64,000 bases of DNA from assembly GCA_002345575.1 (NCBI GenBank), contig DDVX01000017.1:62001-126000 (forward strand). The letters run 5' to 3'. The stretch is from Stutzerimonas stutzeri. Its GTDB lineage: Bacteria; Pseudomonadota; Gammaproteobacteria; Pseudomonadales; Pseudomonadaceae. This document shows positions 60,239 to 64,000 of this stretch, one piece after another. Under the pieces are notes generated by a model that searched no databases, was not told the origin of the DNA, and saw only the letters and a list, made by a program, of their open reading frames with translations. Both the position numbers and the translations under genes were made by a program. Position 1 is the stretch's first letter; the number at the start of each line of letters is the position of its first letter.

Positions 60239-61723
60239 TCAACCCGCACGGTACTCCGCATCTGCCGTCTCGAACCGCTGCTGAATGCTGGCGGCGGGCT
60301 CCTTGCCCATCAGGCTGACGACGTAGATGGCGATGCTTGCGAATAGGAAGCCGGGAATGATCTCGTACAGGCCCAGGCCGATGAATTCCTTCCAGACCAC
60401 CACGGTGATGGCTCCGACCAGCATGCCTACCAATGCGCCGTTGCGGGTCATGCGCTTCCACAGCAGCGAGATCAGCACCACCGGACCGAACGCAGCACCG
60501 AAGCCGGCCCAGGCATAGGACACCAGCCCCAGCACCTTGCTGTCTGGGTTGGAAGCGATGCTGATGGCAATCAGCGCAATCAGCAGCACCATGCCGCGGC
60601 CAACCCAGACCAGTTCGCGCTGCGAAGCACCTTTGCGCAGGAAGGCCTTGTAGAAGTCCTGTGTCAATGCGCTGGAGCTCACCAACAGCTGGGCGCTGAG
60701 CGTACTCATCACGGCAGCGAGAACGCCTGAGAGAATCACGCCGGCGACCCAGGGATTGAAGAGAATCTTCACCAACTCCATGAAGACCCGTTCACCGTTT
60801 TCGCTGACCGGTCCGGCCAGCTCGGGATGATCGGCGAAATAGGCAATGCCGAGAAAGCCAACCGCCACCGCGCCGGCCAGGGTCAGGATCATCCAAGTCA
60901 TGCCGATGCGACGCGCGTTGGGAATGCTCTTGACCGAATCGGCAGCCATGAAGCGCACCAGGATATGCGGCTGGCCGAAGTAGCCTAGGCCCCAGGCCAG
61001 CAGCGAAATAATCGCCACGAAGGACAGGCCGCGGAACATGTCGAAATTCGCCGGGTTCTGCGCTTCGATGGTCGCCATGGTGGCGCTCATGTCGCCCAGC
61101 GCGAGGATCACGAACAGCGGGGTGATCAGTAGCGCAAAGATCATCAGGGTGGCCTGTACGGTGTCGGTCCAGCTGACCGCCAGGAAGCCACCGATGAACA
61201 CGTAGAGGATGGTCGCCGCCGCACCGACCCAGAGCGCCGTGCCATATTCCATGCCAAACGTAGATTCGAACAACCGCGCGCCGGCCACCACGCCTGAGGC
61301 GCAGTAAATGGTGAAGAACACCAGGATCACCAGCGCCGAGAAGATGCGCAGCAGGCGGCTGTTGTCCTCGAAGCGGTGGCTGAAGTAATCCGGCAAAGTC
61401 AGCGCGTTGTGATTGTGCTCGGTGTGCACCCGCAAGCGACCTGCAACGAACAGCCAGTTCAGCCAAGCGCCGGCGATCAACCCGATGGCGATCCAGCTTT
61501 CCGACAGACCCGCGACAAAAATGGCGCCAGGCAGCCCCATCAGCAGCCAACCACTCATGTCCGAGGCGCCAGCCGACAGTGCCGTAACGAAACTGCCAAG
61601 ACTGCGACCACCGAGGATGTAGTCGTCGAAGCTTCGAGTAGCGCGATAGGCGATAAAGCCTATGAGAATCATCGCAGCAATGTAGATCACAAAGGTGATC
61701 AGAGTCGGGTTGCTCATATTCAT
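60239..61723 (-). CDS. putP: Sodium/proline symporter
   Basis: The 494-residue member of the SSS family imports proline with Na+. It has about 13 membrane segments. The conserved stretches are LSAGASDMSGWLLMGLPGAI, YFGQPHILVRFMAA and ILSGVLAAVMSTLSAQLLVS. The ATG at 61723 has AAGGA upstream; the open frame extends further without a start signal. The neighbour putA of the catabolic pathway is not in this window. Confidence 0.95.
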   Translation of the reverse strand: MNMSNPTLITFVIYIAAMILIGFIAYRATRSFDDYILGGRSLGSFVTALSAGASDMSGWLLMGLPGAIFVAGLSESWIAIGLIAGAWLNWLFVAGRLRVHTEHNHNALTLPDYFSHRFEDNSRLLRIFSALVILVFFTIYCASGVVAGARLFESTFGMEYGTALWVGAAATILYVFIGGFLAVSWTDTVQATLMIFALLITPLFVILALGDMSATMATIEAQNPANFDMFRGLSFVAIISLLAWGLGYFGQPHILVRFMAADSVKSIPNARRIGMTWMILTLAGAVAVGFLGIAYFADHPELAGPVSENGERVFMELVKILFNPWVAGVILSGVLAAVMSTLSAQLLVSSSALTQDFYKAFLRKGASQRELVWVGRGMVLLIALIAISIASNPDSKVLGLVSYAWAGFGAAFGPVVLISLLWKRMTRNGALVGMLVGAITVVVWKEFIGLGLYEIIPGFLFASIAIYVVSLMGKEPAASIQQRFETADAEYRAG

Positions 61724-61959
61724 TAGGGTTTCCTTATGTTGCCATGGCGTCACGCATCCACTGGCCAAATACGGGCGAGGCCCTGGCAACGAATGATCAA
61801 GTTGGCACTCACTGAAAAAACAACCCGTGTATTTTCAGCGGCTCTGCTGCAAAGCATAGCGCCTCAACCGTATTTTCGCCGGAAACCCGTGAGCTTGAGG
61901 CGTTAGAAGGGAAACGTATCGAGCAGAACCTGGTCAGATCGATAGCGGTCGCGTGGATT

Positions 61960-62172
61960 CGCACACGACTTAACAGGTCGCCGCAAAGCTAACTGCGTTG
62001 GCAATACTGCGTTAAAAACAGACTCAGCAAGTTGCTTGCTGCTAGCTCGCTTAAGGGCGGCCCGAAGGGAGAACGGAGTGAGTCATGCTCGTTTAGCAAA
62101 CTAAACTCCTGTTTCTCGTCTGCTTAGCCTTGTTTGCCTACCTCGTCCCGCTTTTAAAAGCCTGTTAAAACG
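61960..62172 (-). repeat. Large imperfect palindromic repeat, copy 4 (reversed)
   Basis: Read on the minus strand, AACAGGAGTTTAG, TAAACGAGCAT, GTCTGTTTTTAACGCAGTA and TTGCCAACGCAGTTAGCTTT align with copies 1-3. Like copy 1 it is longer than the compact copy 3. It fills the 464-bp putP-DUF3203 gap (61724-62187) and ends just before the next ribosome site. The remainder of the gap shows nothing. Confidence 0.65.
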
Positions 62173-62187
62173 CCATCAGGAGGCACC

Positions 62188-62412
62188 ATGACAGTCAGTA
62201 TCGACACCGCCACCGGCACCTGCTCCACCACCCGCGACGGCACCACTCATCGCAGCGCGATCATGGATGTACGGATCACCACCGACCCGCAGGCACGCAT
62301 GTCGGTCGCACATATCGACAGCATCAGCGTCCACCTTCCCGAAGAGCAGGCCGAACACCTGATTGCAGCCGGCGCCATTGATGAGCGCGAGAACATCATC
62401 ACTGACGACTGA
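62188..62412 (+). CDS. DUF3203-type small protein
   Basis: The 74-residue protein with an acidic C-terminus resembles the Pseudomonas DUF3203 family (MTVSIDTATGTCSTTRDGTT). The function is unknown. A CAGGAGG site stands before the ATG. Confidence 0.7.
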   Translation: MTVSIDTATGTCSTTRDGTTHRSAIMDVRITTDPQARMSVAHIDSISVHLPEEQAEHLIAAGAIDERENIITDD

Positions 62413-62530
62413 CATTGGCGCCTCGTTCATCAGCACGCGTCAACACGCGGGCGGCAACCTAATCAGGGAAGAAATTGAAATCATTTGTACAAGACCTATC
62501 TAAGGGTCATGTATTGAGATTAGGTGCCGC

Positions 62531-64000
62531 ATGAACGACGAGATCACTCAGGACTTCGAGCAGAACGCCACCGGCTTGGTGTTGCCAGACCAAAACCTGC
62601 CAGACAAGCTCTACATTATTCCGATCCACAACCGGCCGTTCTTCCCTGCCCAAGTGCTGCCGGTTATTGTCAATGAAGAGCCTTGGGCGCAGACGCTGGA
62701 GCTGGTCGGCAAAACGCCACACCAGCGCCTGGCGCTATTCTTCACGGACAACCCAGCACAGGATGCGACCAGCTTCGACCCCGATAGCCTGCCCGAGCAC
62801 GGCACCATGGTGCGTGTGCATCACGCCTCGCGCGAGGGCGGCAAACTGCAGTTCGTCGCTCAGGGCATGGCCCGTGTGCGCATTCGCGGCTGGCTGCGGC
62901 GCAAGCCGCCTTATCTGGCGGAAGTGGATTACCCCAAGAGCGATGAAGACCCGCGCGACGAGGTAAAGGCCTACGGCATGGCGCTGATCAATGCGATCAA
63001 GGAGCTGCTGCCGCTCAATCCTCTGTACAGCGAAGAGCTGAAGAACTACCTCAATCGCTTCAGCCCCAATGAGCCTTCGCCACTGACTGACTTTGCCGCC
63101 GCGCTGACTACCGCACCCGGTAATGAACTGCAGGACGTGCTCGACAGCGTGCCGGTGCTCAAGCGCATGGAAAAGGTATTGCCGCTGCTGCGCAGAGAGG
63201 TCGAGGTCGCCAAGCTGCAGAAGGAGCTGACCGGAGAGGTCAACCGCAAGATCGGCGAACGCCAGCGCGAGTTCTTCCTCAAGGAGCAACTGAAAATCAT
63301 CCAGCAGGAGCTGGGCATCACCAAGGATGATCGCAGCGCCGATGCCGACGAGTTCCGCTCGCGCCTGGAAGGTAAAACCGTACCGGCGGCTGCGCAGAAG
63401 CGCATCGACGATGAGCTAGCCAAACTCTCGGTGCTGGAAACCGGCTCGCCCGAATACGCCGTCACGCGCAACTATCTGGACTGGGCCACCTCGATTCCCT
63501 GGGGCCTCTACGGTGAGGACAAGCTCGACCTGGCGCGTGCGCGCAAGGTACTTAACAAACACCACGCGGGGCTCGATGACATCAAGAGCCGAATCATCGA
63601 GTTTCTCGCCGTCGGCGCGTTTCGTGGCGAGATCTCCGGCTCCATCGTGCTGCTAGTCGGCCCGCCCGGCGTTGGCAAGACCAGCATCGGCAAATCCATC
63701 GCTGAATCCCTGGGCCGGCCCTTCTATCGTTTCAGCGTTGGCGGCATGCGTGACGAGGCGGAAATAAAGGGCCACCGCCGCACCTACATCGGCGCCCTGC
63801 CCGGCAAGCTGGTGCAGGCGCTGAAGGAAGTCGAGGTGATGAACCCGGTGATCATGCTCGACGAGGTGGACAAGCTCGGCAACAGCCACCAGGGCGATCC
63901 GGCCTCGGCACTGCTGGAAACCCTTGACCCCGAACAGAATGCGGGCTTCCTCGACCATTACCTGGACCTGCGCCTGGACCTGTCGAAGGTGCTATTCATC
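62531..64000 (+). CDS. lon: Lon-family ATP-dependent protease, AsrA-like; 3' truncated by window
   Basis: The first 490 codons of a Lon protease are present and in frame to the window end. The N-terminal Lon substrate-binding domain (about 25-230) begins YIIPIHNRPFFPAQVLPVIV, which differs from the main Lon and matches the second Pseudomonas Lon (AsrA/PA0779). A coiled-coil linker and the AAA+ module follow, with GPPGVGKTSIGKSIAE (Walker A) and PVIMLDEVDKLG (Walker B). The Ser-Lys protease domain lies beyond the window. Proximity to putP and the TonB receptor gene repeats the P. aeruginosa order. Confidence 0.93.
   Translation, partial: MNDEITQDFEQNATGLVLPDQNLPDKLYIIPIHNRPFFPAQVLPVIVNEEPWAQTLELVGKTPHQRLALFFTDNPAQDATSFDPDSLPEHGTMVRVHHASREGGKLQFVAQGMARVRIRGWLRRKPPYLAEVDYPKSDEDPRDEVKAYGMALINAIKELLPLNPLYSEELKNYLNRFSPNEPSPLTDFAAALTTAPGNELQDVLDSVPVLKRMEKVLPLLRREVEVAKLQKELTGEVNRKIGERQREFFLKEQLKIIQQELGITKDDRSADADEFRSRLEGKTVPAAAQKRIDDELAKLSVLETGSPEYAVTRNYLDWATSIPWGLYGEDKLDLARARKVLNKHHAGLDDIKSRIIEFLAVGAFRGEISGSIVLLVGPPGVGKTSIGKSIAESLGRPFYRFSVGGMRDEAEIKGHRRTYIGALPGKLVQALKEVEVMNPVIMLDEVDKLGNSHQGDPASALLETLDPEQNAGFLDHYLDLRLDLSKVLFI

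Noticed and set aside
1..64000. CRISPR arrays, rRNA genes, insertion sequences
   Set aside because: No regularly spaced direct repeats, no rRNA sequence and no transposase gene were seen.

Overview
The window looks like a chromosomal segment of a Pseudomonas-group gammaproteobacterium. The gene families and gene orders fit Stutzerimonas/P. stutzeri or P. mendocina relatives: a purine-catabolism block, a gcl-hyi-glxR-ttuD-pyk block, putP next to a ZnuD-like receptor and an AsrA-type Lon, and an argP-argO divergon. GC is high, Shine-Dalgarno sites are strong, and REP-type repeats with a GTAG flank lie between genes. The species is inference; the gene content is read directly.

Region 1 (1-20.8 kb) is a nearly complete purine salvage and catabolism island. 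Guanine and 8-oxoguanine are deaminated (guaD, 8-oxoguanine deaminase), and xanthine is oxidised by XdhAB with its maturation factor XdhC. Urate is oxidised by the membrane protein PuuD, which has its own c-type heme domain. HIU hydrolase, OHCU decarboxylase (uraD) and PuuE make allantoate. AllE and AllA make urea and glyoxylate. No allantoicase gene is present, so the route probably runs through an AllC amidohydrolase encoded elsewhere. Uptake is covered by a Tsx-like outer-membrane channel, an AzgA-type permease and perhaps a small DUF606 transporter. A dCACHE-type chemoreceptor, interrupted by two single-G deletions, lies in the same block. A FadR-type GntR regulator is encoded inside the island, and nine palindromes of the type TTGTATACAA stand before most transcription units. 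A RutR-like TetR regulator is also present, and two TGAC-N6-GTCA palindromes precede xdhA.

Region 2 (21-31.5 kb) carries a small helical-bundle protein, xthA, and a LysR gene divergent from gcl-hyi-glxR. Then come glycerate kinase (ttuD, with a strongly hairpinned leader), pyruvate kinase and a urea transporter. Together these consume the glyoxylate and urea made in region 1.

Region 3 (31.4-45.7 kb) is ordinary chromosome: flavohemoglobin, a KGG-repeat stress protein, a diguanylate cyclase, a coiled-coil membrane protein, argP/argO, sodB, an SDR, dcd, a cold-shock protein, apbC (mrp), metG, a CWC-type protein, an RsuA-family pseudouridine synthase and tRNA-Gly(CCC).

Region 4 (45.7-54.7 kb) is an integrated filamentous phage (inovirus, Pf-like) inserted in the 3' end of tRNA-Gly. 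It is bounded by a 27-bp direct repeat and carries a 21-bp tandem repeat just inside each end. It encodes integrase, replication initiator, Zot/pI, a DUF2523 minor coat protein, adsorption protein, major coat protein, small membrane and Cys-rich proteins, ssDNA-binding protein, an excisionase-like protein, a divergent repressor with repeated TACTAAGT operators, and an unrecognised membrane protein beside the right end.

Region 5 (54.9-64 kb) holds modABC-modE with a ModE box, a ZnuD-like TonB receptor with a Zur-type box, putP, a DUF3203-type small protein and the first 490 codons of an AsrA-like Lon protease that runs off the window. Four copies of a large imperfect palindromic repeat and many GTAG-REP hairpins are scattered between genes.
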